Source: JAJDGF01 sp031549325 (GTDB lineage Bacteria; Bacillota; Clostridia; Christensenellales; Aristaeellaceae). Taken from it: a stretch of 28,118 nt of DNA. A program made the translations under genes and the position numbers. The notes under the pieces are model-generated. The model saw only the letters and a list, made by a program, of their open reading frames with translations, did not search any database and was not told the origin of the DNA. Location of the stretch: assembly GCA_031549325.1 (NCBI GenBank), contig JAVBQA010000098.1:1-28118 (forward strand). Direction: 5' to 3'. Shown piece after piece: positions 15,091 to 23,015 of the stretch (its first letter is position 1; the number at the start of each line of letters is the position of its first letter).

Positions 15091-16401
15091 ATGAGCATGA
15101 ACATCGCGGTGGCGGGAACCGGTTATGTGGGACTGGTGTCGGGCGTGTGCCTGGCCAGCGCGGGGCACGATGTGCGCTGTGTGGACATTGACGAGCAGAA
15201 GATCGCGATGATGCGCGCGGGCAAGTCGCCCATCTATGAGCAGGACCTGGAGCGCCTGATGGCCGAAAACCGGGAGCGGCTCACGTTCACCACCGACGCC
15301 GCTTCCGCCTACCGGGATGCCGACGTGGTCATCATCGGCGTGGGCACGCCCGAAAAGAAGGACGGCTCGGCCAACCTGAGCTATGTGTTCGAGGTGGTCA
15401 AGGCCGTCGCCCATGCCGTGGAGCGGGACTGCGTGGTGGTGGTCAAATCCACCGTGCCCATCGGCACCAACGACAAAGTCGAGGCGCTGCTGAAATCGGA
15501 GCTTGCGCACGACGTGTGGGTAGAGGTGGCCAGCAACCCCGAGTTCCTGGCGCAGGGCACCGCCGTGCACGACACGCTGCACGCCAGCCGCATCGTGCTG
15601 GGGGTGGAAAGCGAGCGCGCCGAGGCCGTGCTGCGTGAAATGTACAAAGGCTTCGAAGGCGTGCCGGTGCTGGTCACGAACCGCCGCTCAGCCGAGATGA
15701 TCAAGTACGCGTCCAACGACTTTCTGGCGCTGAAGATCTCCTACATCAACGAGATCGCCAACCTGTGCGAGGCGCTGGGCGCCGACATCTCCGACGTGAC
15801 CCGCGGCATGGGCTACGACGAGCGCATCGGCGACAAGTTCCTGCGCGCGGGCATCGGCTACGGCGGTTCCTGCTTCCCGAAGGACACCAAGGCGCTGCAC
15901 TGGCTTTCCAGCTACCTGGACTACGAGCTGAAAACCGTCAAAGCCGCCCTCGAGGTGAACGAGCAGCAGAAGCTGAAGCTGCTCAAGAAATCGCGCCGGT
16001 ATTATCCGAACTTCGAGGGCCTGACCGTTGCGGTGCTGGGTTTGGCGTTCAAGCCGGGCACGGATGATCTGCGCGAGGCGCCCTCGCTGCAGATCGTGCC
16101 GGTGCTGCTGGAGGACGGCGCGGTCGTCCAGGCCTGGGATCCGGTGGCCGAGGAGCGCTTCCGGGCGCTGGGCCACGAGAACGTGCGCTATGTCAAGACG
16201 CCGGAAGAGGCGCTGCAGGGCGCCGACCTGTGCCTGATTCTGACCGAGTGGCCTGAGGTGCTGGCGCTGAAGCCCGCCGACTTCACATCCCGCATGAGAT
16301 CCCCCGTGGTGCTGGACGGCCGCAACTGCTACGCGCTTTGGGCCATGCAGGGCACGGGCGTCACCTATGAATCGATCGGACGCCCCCGGGTAGAGGGATA
16401 G
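15091..16401 (+). CDS. ugd: UDP-glucose 6-dehydrogenase
   Basis: The 436-residue protein starts at ATG 15091, with AGGAG 4 nt upstream. ATG 15097 (MNIAVAG), 10 nt from the same site, is equally possible. The N-terminal NAD-binding motif is GTGYVG (9-14); VGTP (84-87), NPEFLAQG (149-156), K205 (AEMIKYASN) and the catalytic cysteine C261 in GYGGSCFPKD follow. FKPGTDDLREAPS marks the C-terminal UDP-binding domain. It oxidises UDP-glucose (or a related nucleotide sugar such as UDP-ManNAc/GlcNAc) to the uronate in two NAD-dependent steps, feeding capsule, teichuronic acid or exopolysaccharide synthesis. No glycosyltransferases are next to it. A 7-bp hairpin follows it before the next gene. Confidence 0.9.
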   Translation: MSMNIAVAGTGYVGLVSGVCLASAGHDVRCVDIDEQKIAMMRAGKSPIYEQDLERLMAENRERLTFTTDAASAYRDADVVIIGVGTPEKKDGSANLSYVFEVVKAVAHAVERDCVVVVKSTVPIGTNDKVEALLKSELAHDVWVEVASNPEFLAQGTAVHDTLHASRIVLGVESERAEAVLREMYKGFEGVPVLVTNRRSAEMIKYASNDFLALKISYINEIANLCEALGADISDVTRGMGYDERIGDKFLRAGIGYGGSCFPKDTKALHWLSSYLDYELKTVKAALEVNEQQKLKLLKKSRRYYPNFEGLTVAVLGLAFKPGTDDLREAPSLQIVPVLLEDGAVVQAWDPVAEERFRALGHENVRYVKTPEEALQGADLCLILTEWPEVLALKPADFTSRMRSPVVLDGRNCYALWAMQGTGVTYESIGRPRVEG

Positions 16402-16409
16402 CGCACTGC

Positions 16410-16427
16410 GCAAGGGCCCGCCCTTGC
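16410..16427 (+). promoter_or_regulatory. Hairpin between ugd and the GyrI-like gene
   Basis: GCAAGGG (16410-16416) pairs with CCCTTGC (16421-16427) over a CCCG loop in the 52-bp gap after ugd. No U-tract follows, so it may reduce rather than stop read-through into the next two genes. Confidence 0.4.
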
Positions 16428-16453
16428 CGCGATCTAAGGAGGAGGAGAAGCGC

Positions 16454-16921
16454 ATGGAGTTCAAGCTGCTTACGCGAGAAGCCACCCCGGTGGCCGGTTT
16501 TGCCATGATCGCCACGCCAAAGGATCCGGAGATCTCAAAGATGTGGGACAGGGTTCACAACAGCGGCGACGTTCAGCGGCTGATGGGCAAGTCCGCAAAG
16601 TCCGAGAATTTCGGGCTGTGCATCATGGAACCGGGGCTTCCGGAGGGCAGCTTCCGTTACCTGATCGCCTTTGACCTGGCTCCGGGCCAGGCCCCCGATG
16701 CGGACATGCACACACATACCGTCGCGGGCGGCGAGTACGCCGTGTTCCGCGCGCCCTCCATCCCCGAGATCGGGCCGATGTTCGACAGGATCTATGAGCA
16801 GTGGCTGCCCGCGTCCGGCTTTCAGTACGACGAGTCCCGCCCGGCCGACTTCGAATACTACACCATGCAGGGCGACGACGTGGTGTGCGACATTTACGTG
16901 CCGGTGGTGAAAAAGCCATGA
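16454..16921 (+). CDS. GyrI-like / AraC effector-binding domain protein
   Basis: The 155-residue protein starts at ATG 16454, with AAGGAGGAGGAG upstream. It is a standalone small-molecule-binding domain of the GyrI/BmrR type: MEFKLLTREATPVAGFAMIATP at the start, a central MEPGLPEGSFRYLIAFDL, VAGGEYAVFRAP typical of the second sheet, then IPEIGPMFDRIYEQWLPASGFQYDESRPADFEYY and a final beta strand. There is no DNA-binding domain, so it is not itself a transcription factor. Members bind drugs or metabolites, and the fold is shared with SOUL haem-binding proteins. Its stop overlaps the start of the UROD-fold gene in ATGA, so the two products are made together. Confidence 0.8.
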   Translation: MEFKLLTREATPVAGFAMIATPKDPEISKMWDRVHNSGDVQRLMGKSAKSENFGLCIMEPGLPEGSFRYLIAFDLAPGQAPDADMHTHTVAGGEYAVFRAPSIPEIGPMFDRIYEQWLPASGFQYDESRPADFEYYTMQGDDVVCDIYVPVVKKP

Positions 16922-18033
16922 CCAACCGCGAGCGAACGCTGGGCATTCTGCGCTATCAGCCGGTGGATCGCCTGCCGGCGGTGCACTTTGGTTACTGGGA
17001 CGAGACGCTCGTCAAGTGGGCGAGCGAGGGCCACATCACCAGCGAACAGGCGCACGCCTGGGCGGACAACAATGAGGTGGACGCCGCCATCGCCCAGAAG
17101 CTTGGGTTCGACTTCAACTGGGCCTGCTGCTTTGGACCCAGGGCCGGGCTGTTTCCCGCGTTTGAGCGGAAGGTTCTCGAGACGCTGCCGGACGGCTCGC
17201 GCAAGGTGCGCAACGCGGACGGCGCCGTGGAGATCGAGAAGGACGGCGCGGGCTCCATCCCCACCCAAATCGAGCATCTGCTCGAAGATCGCGCCAGCTG
17301 GGAGAAACACTACCTGCCCCGGCTGCAGTTCGCGGCCGAGCGGGTAGACATTGCCTCCTTACAGGCGCTGCCCAAGCCCGGCGAGCGCCAAAACCCGCTG
17401 GGGCTGTTCTGCGGCAGCCTGCTGGGCAAGATGCGCAACTGGCTGGGGCTGGAGGGCCTGAGTTACTTGTATGCGGACGACGAAGATCTGTACAAGGAGA
17501 TCATCGACACGGTGGGCGATCTGAGTTACCGCGTGGTGGAGCGCGCGCTCATGAGCGGCGTTTCGTTCGATTTCGCCCATTTCTGGGAGGACATCTGCTT
17601 CAAAAACGGGCCGCTGGTGAACCCCGCGGTGTTTCGCGAGCTGGTGGGCCCCCACTACAAGCGCATCACCGATCTGATGAAAACCCATGGCATCGACATC
17701 GTGTCGCTCGACTGCGACGGCTGCATCGACCGGCTGCTGCCCGTGTGGCTGGACAACGGGGTAAACACCATGTTCCCCATCGAGGTGGGCACCTGGAACG
17801 CCAGCATCGCGCCTTGGAGGGAACAATACGGAAAGCGGCTGCTGGGCGTGGGCGGCATGGACAAGCGCGTGTTCGCCGAGGACAGGGCCGCGGTAGACCG
17901 CGAGATCGAGCGCCTGAAACCCCTCATCGCGCTGGGCGGCTACATCCCCTGTCCCGATCACCGCATCGCGCCGGACGCCCAGTGGGGCAATGTGGCCTAC
18001 TACTGCGAGCAGCTGCACAAACTCAAGCCCTGA
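16918..18033 (+). CDS. Uroporphyrinogen decarboxylase-fold (UROD/MtaA-CmuA-type) protein
   Basis: The 371-residue protein starts at ATG 16918, inside the ATGA overlap with the preceding gene. It has UROD-superfamily features: MTNRERTLGILRYQPVDRLP at the N-terminus, FDFAHFWEDICFKNGPLVNP (218-236), SLDCDGCIDRLLPVWLDNGVNTMFPIEVG (263-291), the glycine-rich LLGVGGMDKRVF (308-319), and GGYIPCPDHRIAPDAQWGN (340-358). The HemE substrate-binding stretch at the N-terminus (an RQAGR-type motif) is absent, so it is not a haem-pathway decarboxylase. It belongs to the large UROD-like group that includes corrinoid methyltransferases; the true substrate is unknown. It is the last gene of the cluster, followed by a terminator. 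Confidence 0.82.
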   Translation: MTNRERTLGILRYQPVDRLPAVHFGYWDETLVKWASEGHITSEQAHAWADNNEVDAAIAQKLGFDFNWACCFGPRAGLFPAFERKVLETLPDGSRKVRNADGAVEIEKDGAGSIPTQIEHLLEDRASWEKHYLPRLQFAAERVDIASLQALPKPGERQNPLGLFCGSLLGKMRNWLGLEGLSYLYADDEDLYKEIIDTVGDLSYRVVERALMSGVSFDFAHFWEDICFKNGPLVNPAVFRELVGPHYKRITDLMKTHGIDIVSLDCDGCIDRLLPVWLDNGVNTMFPIEVGTWNASIAPWREQYGKRLLGVGGMDKRVFAEDRAAVDREIERLKPLIALGGYIPCPDHRIAPDAQWGNVAYYCEQLHKLKP

Positions 18034-18050
18034 CGCATCGCCATCCCAAC

Positions 18051-18081
18051 GCCCGGAGGCATTCTGTTTCCGGGCTTTTTT
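18051..18081 (+). terminator. Rho-independent terminator of the ugd-UROD cluster
   Basis: GCCCGGA (18051-18057) pairs with TCCGGGC (18069-18075), followed directly by TTTTTT (18076-18081). Confidence 0.85.
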
Positions 18082-18140
18082 CTGTCCGTTGCGCCAATCA
18101 TGGCGAGATCATGAACACCGATCGAAATTGCGGTAAAACT

Positions 18141-18171
18141 CGTTGACTTGTCAACGATCTGGTCGTACAAT
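18141..18171 (+). promoter_or_regulatory. MarR operon promoter with palindromic operator on the -35 box
   Basis: TTGACT (18143-18148), exactly 17 nt, TACAAT (18166-18171), 33 nt before the marR start. The perfect palindrome CGTTGAC-TT-GTCAACG (18141-18156) covers the -35 box, so binding of a MarR dimer would block RNA polymerase. Confidence 0.75.
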
Positions 18172-18203
18172 GCCAACAGCTGGATGAATTGGGAGGGCGC
18201 GCT

Positions 18204-18632
18204 ATGGCATCAATTCGCGACGTGTGGCTGCACGCCAACCGCATCCTTCGCGCGGCAAAGCAAATCACGGGCACGGAGCTGAAGCAGCTGGACCTGAGCG
18301 GCGTGGAGGGCAGCGTGCTGCTGCACCTGTCCGTGCAGGGCGAGCATCTGAACCAGGATCAGCTGGCCGAGCAGCTGGATTACGACAAAGCCGTGATCTC
18401 CCGCGCGCTGAACGAGCTGGAGCACCTGGGTTACGTGGCGCGCAAGCGCCGCGCAGACGATCGGCGCGCCTACACGCTGTCGCTGACCGACAGCGCGCTG
18501 GACGTGATGCCTCAGGTCGAGCAGATTTTCAACAGGCTCTACGCGCGGGTGCTGGACAGCATGCCCGAGGGGGACATCGAGGAACTGGTGCGGTTGCTAA
18601 CCCGCATCTCGGACAGCCTCGCCATGGCATAA
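18204..18632 (+). CDS. MarR family transcriptional regulator
   Basis: The 142-residue protein starts at ATG 18204, with GGGAGGG 7 nt upstream. It is a full-length MarR-type winged-helix protein. The helix-turn-helix is about 55-75 (LNQDQLAEQLDYDKAVISRALNELEHLGYV) and the wing is RKRRADDRRAYTLSLTDS. Terminal helices around it form the dimer interface. It is the first gene of a run with the ABC transporter genes (13 bp gap) and has a palindrome over the promoter. It should therefore repress itself and the transporter until a ligand, perhaps an exported compound, releases it. The ligand is unknown. Confidence 0.88.
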   Translation: MASIRDVWLHANRILRAAKQITGTELKQLDLSGVEGSVLLHLSVQGEHLNQDQLAEQLDYDKAVISRALNELEHLGYVARKRRADDRRAYTLSLTDSALDVMPQVEQIFNRLYARVLDSMPEGDIEELVRLLTRISDSLAMA

Positions 18633-18645
18633 GGAGGAAACCATC

Positions 18646-19347
18646 GTGGGCGATATCATCCTGAAGGATGTTTGCAAGCAATACCAGATCGGCGAGACCA
18701 CCATACAGGCGGTGGATCATGTGAGTTTCAGCGTGCCCATGGGCGAGCTGTGTGTGGTGCTGGGCCCAAGCGGCGCCGGGAAGACCACGGTGCTGAACCT
18801 GCTCGGCGGCATGGACCGCGCCACCAGCGGCCAGATCCTGGTGGACGGGCGCGACATCGCGCCCATGTCCGAGAAAGACTTAAATCTGTACCGTCGCTAC
18901 GATGTGGGCTTCGTGTTCCAGTTTTACAACCTGATGCCCAACCTGACGGCGCTGGAAAACGTCGAGCTGGCGCAGCAAGTGTGCAAAAACCCGCTCGACC
19001 CGCGCGTGATGATGGAGCGCGTGGGGCTTAGCGACCGCATGGACAACTTCCCGGCGCAGCTGTCGGGCGGCGAGCAGCAGCGGGTGGCCATCGCGCGGGC
19101 GCTGTGCAAAAACCCAGCGCTGCTGCTGTGCGACGAGCCCACGGGGGCGCTGGACAGCGAGACCGGGCGCATGGTGCTGACCCTGCTGCAGGACGTGGGC
19201 CGGGACATGAAGAAGACCGTGATGATCATCACCCACAACGCCGCCATCGTGCCCGCCGCCCAGCGCGTGATCCGCATGAAGAACGGAGCGATCCGCGAAG
19301 TCGTCACCAACGACCAGCCGGTGAAGATGGAGGAAATCGTGTGGTGA
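18646..19347 (+). CDS. ABC transporter ATP-binding protein (MacB/LolD/FtsE-type)
   Basis: The start is GTG 18646, 8 nt after AAGGAGG. The 233-residue ATPase has Walker A GPSGAGKT (40-47), Q-loop FVFQFYNL (89-96), signature LSGGEQQR (139-146), Walker B LLLCDEP (159-165) and H-loop H197. The FQxxNL and LSGGEQQRVAIARAL forms are typical of the MacB/LolD/FtsE subfamily, which drives mechanotransmission permeases rather than classical channels. It overlaps the FtsX-domain permease gene by 7 bp and would power that protein. Confidence 0.92.
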   Translation: MGDIILKDVCKQYQIGETTIQAVDHVSFSVPMGELCVVLGPSGAGKTTVLNLLGGMDRATSGQILVDGRDIAPMSEKDLNLYRRYDVGFVFQFYNLMPNLTALENVELAQQVCKNPLDPRVMMERVGLSDRMDNFPAQLSGGEQQRVAIARALCKNPALLLCDEPTGALDSETGRMVLTLLQDVGRDMKKTVMIITHNAAIVPAAQRVIRMKNGAIREVVTNDQPVKMEEIVW

Positions 19348-21677
19348 CGCAGACAAAGGGGCGCTCCTCACTCACCCGGAAGCTGCTGCGCGATCTGCGC
19401 TCGGGCTGGAAGTCTTTCCTGTCAATCCTCATCATCTGCACGCTGGCGATCACGCTGTACGTGGGCATCGACGCCACCTGGCGCGCGGTGGAGATGGATC
19501 TGGAAGCCCAGTTCCAGCACAGCAACATGGCCGACATCTGGGTTTACGGCGAGCTAAGCGATCGCACGACGCGGGACATCATGGCGATACCGGGCGTGAC
19601 CGACGCCCAGCGCCGCCTGATGGTGACCGCCCAGGCGGACGACCTGCAGGGTGAGCCCACCATGCCGCTGTTCATGAGCGAGGGCCACACCCGCATCAAC
19701 AAGCCGTTGATGCGCGGCGGCAGCGCCTTCACGCCGGACCTGAAGAACCAGTGCATCCTGCAGCAGCGGTTCGCCACGGCGCACAGCCTGAAGCCGGGCG
19801 ACGCGCTTCGGCTGACCATCGGCGACAAGGTGCTGTCCCTGACGGTGTGCGGCATCGGCAACCTGCCCGAGTATGTGGTCACCAGCGACGGCAGCGAGTT
19901 TTCGCCGTCCCCGCTGCGCTACGGCTACGCCGTGCTGTCCCCGGGAACGCTTTCGGATCTGCCCTATTCCCAGATTGTGCTCACCATCGAAAAGGGCGCG
20001 GATCTGGCGAACATCAAGCGCCAGATCCAAGAGCTGACCCGTGACCAGCAGGCGGTCGTCACCGAACGAAAGGATATCTTCGGCGTGAAGATGGCCATGG
20101 AGGAGGCGCAGCAGGTGCGCGCCATGGGCGCGATCTTCCCCACCGTCTTTTTTGTGATCGCGGCGCTGATCACCTGGACCACCATGGGCCGCCTGGTGGA
20201 AAACCAGCGGCTTCAGATCGGCACGCTGTTCTCAACCGGCTATGGCCGCGGCGAACTGACCTGGCACTTCGCCAGCTACGGCCTGCTGGTGGCGGTGCTG
20301 GGCATCGTCAGCGGCGTGCTGCTGGCCCGCCTGGGATTCGCGCCGATCCTGATGGGATTCATGACCTCGCTGTACGTCCTGCCTGACGCGTCCCCCTACG
20401 TATCGCCCATGGTGCTGCTGTTCATCAGCCTGCTGCTGTTCGCGATCACCGGCGGCGCCAGCGTGCTGAGCGCGGCGCACGCGCTGTCCCAGACCCCGGC
20501 GGCGCTGCTGCGGCCCAAGGCGCCCGGGAAGGGAAAGCGCGTGTTTCTGGAGAACGTGAAAGTCCTCTGGGCAAGGATTCCCTTTAGCGAAAAGATGATT
20601 CTGCGCAACCTGCTTAGGAACCCGGTGCGCCTGCTGATGGGGCTGATCGCCGCCATCGGCTGCACGGCCATGATGCTGGCGGGCTTTGGCATGCGCGACT
20701 CGGTGAGCAACGTGCTGGTGAACCACTACACGCAGAACATGCGCTACGACGCGCGGATCACTTTGGAGCATGACGTGCCCGGCGAGTACGGCAAGAGCGT
20801 GGCGCTTCGGGCGGGCGCGAGCGATCACGAGGAACAGATGACCACCGGCGTGGACACGCTGATCCACGGCGAGTGGCGCTCGCGGCTGGTACACGTGCTG
20901 CCGGACGACTGCGCCATGGTGTGGCTGACGGACGAGCGCGGGCTGCCGGTGGCGCTGCCGATGGAGGGCGCGATGCTGACCGAGAAAGCCTCCGAGGATT
21001 ACGGCATCGGCCTGGGCGACACGCTGTGGATGCGCAACCCGGGCGAGCGCGCCGTGGGCGTGCCCATCGTGGGCATCGCGCAGCTTCGGCTGGACCAGGG
21101 AGTTTACTTCTCCAGAACCGCCTGGGACCGCATGGACCTTCAGCCGTTTGCGCCCACCGACGTGCTGCTGCGCGGCCAGGCGCTGGATCTGGAGGCGGTC
21201 AAGGCCATGGACGGCGTGAACAAGGCGCGCACCATCCAGGAGGAGCGCACCAAGAACGGCTCCATGCTGAAGATCATGGACGTGATCGTGCTGCTGCTGG
21301 TGCTGTTCTCCGGCGCGCTGGCGCTGGTGGTGTTCTACAACCTGGGCCAGCTGAACTTTTCTGAGCGCATCCGCGAGCTGGCCACGCTGAAGGTGCTCGG
21401 GTTCACCCCTGGCGAGATCAAGAAGCTGGTGCTGAGGGAAAACATCCTCATCACGCTGATGGGGCTGCCCTTCGGGCTGCTTGCGGGCCCGCAGCTGCTG
21501 TACGTGCTGCTGACCTACGGTCTGCCGAACACCGTGCAGTTCGTGCCCTACCTGACGATGCCCAGCTGGCTGTGCACGGCCGCGTTCACGCTGCTGTTCG
21601 CGCTGATGGTCAACTGGATGCTGGGCAGCAAATTCAAGGAAGTCAACATGGTGGAGGCTCTCAAGAGCGTCGAATAG
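19341..21677 (+). CDS. FtsX-domain ABC transporter permease (MacB-like)
   Basis: The start is GTG 19341 (or the next GTG at 19344): GGAGG at 19329-19333 lies 7 nt before the first. The 778-residue protein has eight predicted membrane segments, at about 25-42, 264-280, 312-332, 354-378, 432-450, 645-668, 700-722 and 743-762. Two FtsX domains are each preceded by a large extracytoplasmic domain (about 45-260 and 452-640). The stretch LNFSERIRELATLKVLGFTPGEIKKLVLRENILITL (about 675-708) is a classic FtsX motif. With the ATPase and the adaptor it forms a mechanotransmission exporter for a peptide, lipid or toxic compound. Confidence 0.88.
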   Translation: MVTQTKGRSSLTRKLLRDLRSGWKSFLSILIICTLAITLYVGIDATWRAVEMDLEAQFQHSNMADIWVYGELSDRTTRDIMAIPGVTDAQRRLMVTAQADDLQGEPTMPLFMSEGHTRINKPLMRGGSAFTPDLKNQCILQQRFATAHSLKPGDALRLTIGDKVLSLTVCGIGNLPEYVVTSDGSEFSPSPLRYGYAVLSPGTLSDLPYSQIVLTIEKGADLANIKRQIQELTRDQQAVVTERKDIFGVKMAMEEAQQVRAMGAIFPTVFFVIAALITWTTMGRLVENQRLQIGTLFSTGYGRGELTWHFASYGLLVAVLGIVSGVLLARLGFAPILMGFMTSLYVLPDASPYVSPMVLLFISLLLFAITGGASVLSAAHALSQTPAALLRPKAPGKGKRVFLENVKVLWARIPFSEKMILRNLLRNPVRLLMGLIAAIGCTAMMLAGFGMRDSVSNVLVNHYTQNMRYDARITLEHDVPGEYGKSVALRAGASDHEEQMTTGVDTLIHGEWRSRLVHVLPDDCAMVWLTDERGLPVALPMEGAMLTEKASEDYGIGLGDTLWMRNPGERAVGVPIVGIAQLRLDQGVYFSRTAWDRMDLQPFAPTDVLLRGQALDLEAVKAMDGVNKARTIQEERTKNGSMLKIMDVIVLLLVLFSGALALVVFYNLGQLNFSERIRELATLKVLGFTPGEIKKLVLRENILITLMGLPFGLLAGPQLLYVLLTYGLPNTVQFVPYLTMPSWLCTAAFTLLFALMVNWMLGSKFKEVNMVEALKSVE

Positions 21678-21690
21678 GAGGATGGAAATT

Positions 21691-22857
21691 ATGTTCAAAA
21701 ACGTTCTGAAGTACACGGTGCTGCCGGTGATCGCGGCGGTGGTGATCGTTGCGGTGGTGCTGACGCAGACCAACGTGCTGTCGTTCTTTGCCACGGCGTC
21801 CGCGCCCGCCCCCGCGCCGGCCTCCGAACCGGTCGTCGTGCCCGCCGCCACCCGGCCCGCCTCGTTCAGCGCCAAGGGCAGCATCCAATCGCCCGACGCC
21901 CAGAGCTTGCTGGCTTCGATCGGCGGCCAGGTGGGTGATTTCAGCTGGTCCGCAGGCGACAAGGCCCAAGCGCACGAGCTGGCGCTTGAGCTGAAGCCCA
22001 CCATGGTTTACGCGGGCTCGGACGGCGTGGTGCGCTCCCTGAAAGCGCATCCGGGCGACCGGGTGGCGGACCTGGCCGCGCAGTACGGCGCGCTGTGTTA
22101 CATCGAGCGCGACGGCGTCTGGCATGTGGACGCTTCCACCTCCGGCGCGTACGACGACCCGGAGAACCGGGACATTCGCGTGGGCCAGGCGGTGCGCATC
22201 CAGCACGGCACCGGCGACAGCAAAGTGCGCGGCGAAGGCACCGTGATCTCGGTGGACGGCAAGGATTACGTGGTGGAGCTGCCCCAGGGCGACTTTGAGC
22301 TGGAGGACAGCGTGAAGCTGTACTTCATCGACAGCAAGGACAACGCCAGCAAGGATCAGGTGGGTAGCGGCAAGATCGTGCGCGCGGCGGCGCTGCCCCA
22401 GTCGGGCGAGGGCGTGGTGGCTTCCGTGCTGGTGCAGGAGGATCAGAAGGTGACCCGTGGCCAGCCGCTGTTCCTGCTGGATGACGCAAGCGCGCGCTAC
22501 GCATCGGACGCGCTGGTCAGCCCTGAGGCGCACTTTTCCCAGGACGCGCTGATCAGCGAGGTGCTGGTCTCGCCCGGCGAATTCGTCAAGCAGGGCCAGG
22601 CGATGATGAAGCTGCTGCCGCTGGGCGAGCTGCAGGCCGCGCTGGAGGTCGACGAGCTGGACATTTCCAAGGTCAAGGTGGGCCAGCAGCTGCGCGTGAA
22701 GGTGGACAGCTTCGACGGCGAGCGCACCGGCACCGTGACCGAGGTGCGCCAGGTGGGCCAGACGGTGCTGGACACCACCAAGTTCCTGGTCAAGGTGGCG
22801 TTCGACCAAACCGACGAGCTGATGATCGGCATGCACGTGACGGGGTACTGGGACTAG
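21691..22857 (+). CDS. Membrane-fusion (HlyD/MacA-like) adaptor protein
   Basis: The start is ATG 21691, 8 nt after GGAGG; ATG 21682 overlaps the ribosome binding site and is rejected. The 388-residue protein has one N-terminal membrane anchor (about 9-27) and an Ala/Pro-rich linker (about 36-50). Lipoyl/barrel-type beta domains follow, with GSDGVVRSLKAHPGDRV as a biotinyl-lipoyl-like half, a second repeat near VLVSPGEFVKQGQAM, then VDELDISKVKVGQQLRVKVDSFDGERTGTVTEVRQ, the usual beta-barrel stretch. This matches MacA/HlyD-type adaptors that extend an ABC or FtsX-type exporter outside the membrane. It is the last gene of the MarR-controlled operon and is followed by a strong terminator. Confidence 0.82.
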   Translation: MFKNVLKYTVLPVIAAVVIVAVVLTQTNVLSFFATASAPAPAPASEPVVVPAATRPASFSAKGSIQSPDAQSLLASIGGQVGDFSWSAGDKAQAHELALELKPTMVYAGSDGVVRSLKAHPGDRVADLAAQYGALCYIERDGVWHVDASTSGAYDDPENRDIRVGQAVRIQHGTGDSKVRGEGTVISVDGKDYVVELPQGDFELEDSVKLYFIDSKDNASKDQVGSGKIVRAAALPQSGEGVVASVLVQEDQKVTRGQPLFLLDDASARYASDALVSPEAHFSQDALISEVLVSPGEFVKQGQAMMKLLPLGELQAALEVDELDISKVKVGQQLRVKVDSFDGERTGTVTEVRQVGQTVLDTTKFLVKVAFDQTDELMIGMHVTGYWD

Positions 22858-22884
22858 CCAAATTTTTGCTTGGATAAACACGAC

Positions 22885-22921
22885 GGGGGCTGTCGCGCTA
22901 GCGACAGCCCCCTTGCTCTTT
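22885..22921 (+). terminator. Rho-independent terminator of the MarR-MacAB-like operon
   Basis: GGGGGCTGTCGC (22885-22896) pairs perfectly with GCGACAGCCCCC (22901-22912) over a GCTA loop, then TTGCTCTTT. Confidence 0.85.
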
Positions 22922-23015
22922 CCATGTATATCATACCACAATTCACGCGAAAACTCAAGACTGTTATTCCGGGGCTGATTGTGCTACCCTATGCCTATTG
23001 CGGAGGTGAGGCTGA

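Noticed and set aside
16918..18033. Haem-pathway uroporphyrinogen decarboxylase (hemE)
   Set aside because: The N-terminal HemE substrate motif is missing and no haem genes are nearby.
18141..18156. CGTTGACTTGTCAACG as a terminator stem
   Set aside because: It coincides with a well spaced -35/-10 pair and has no U-tract, so an operator is the better reading.
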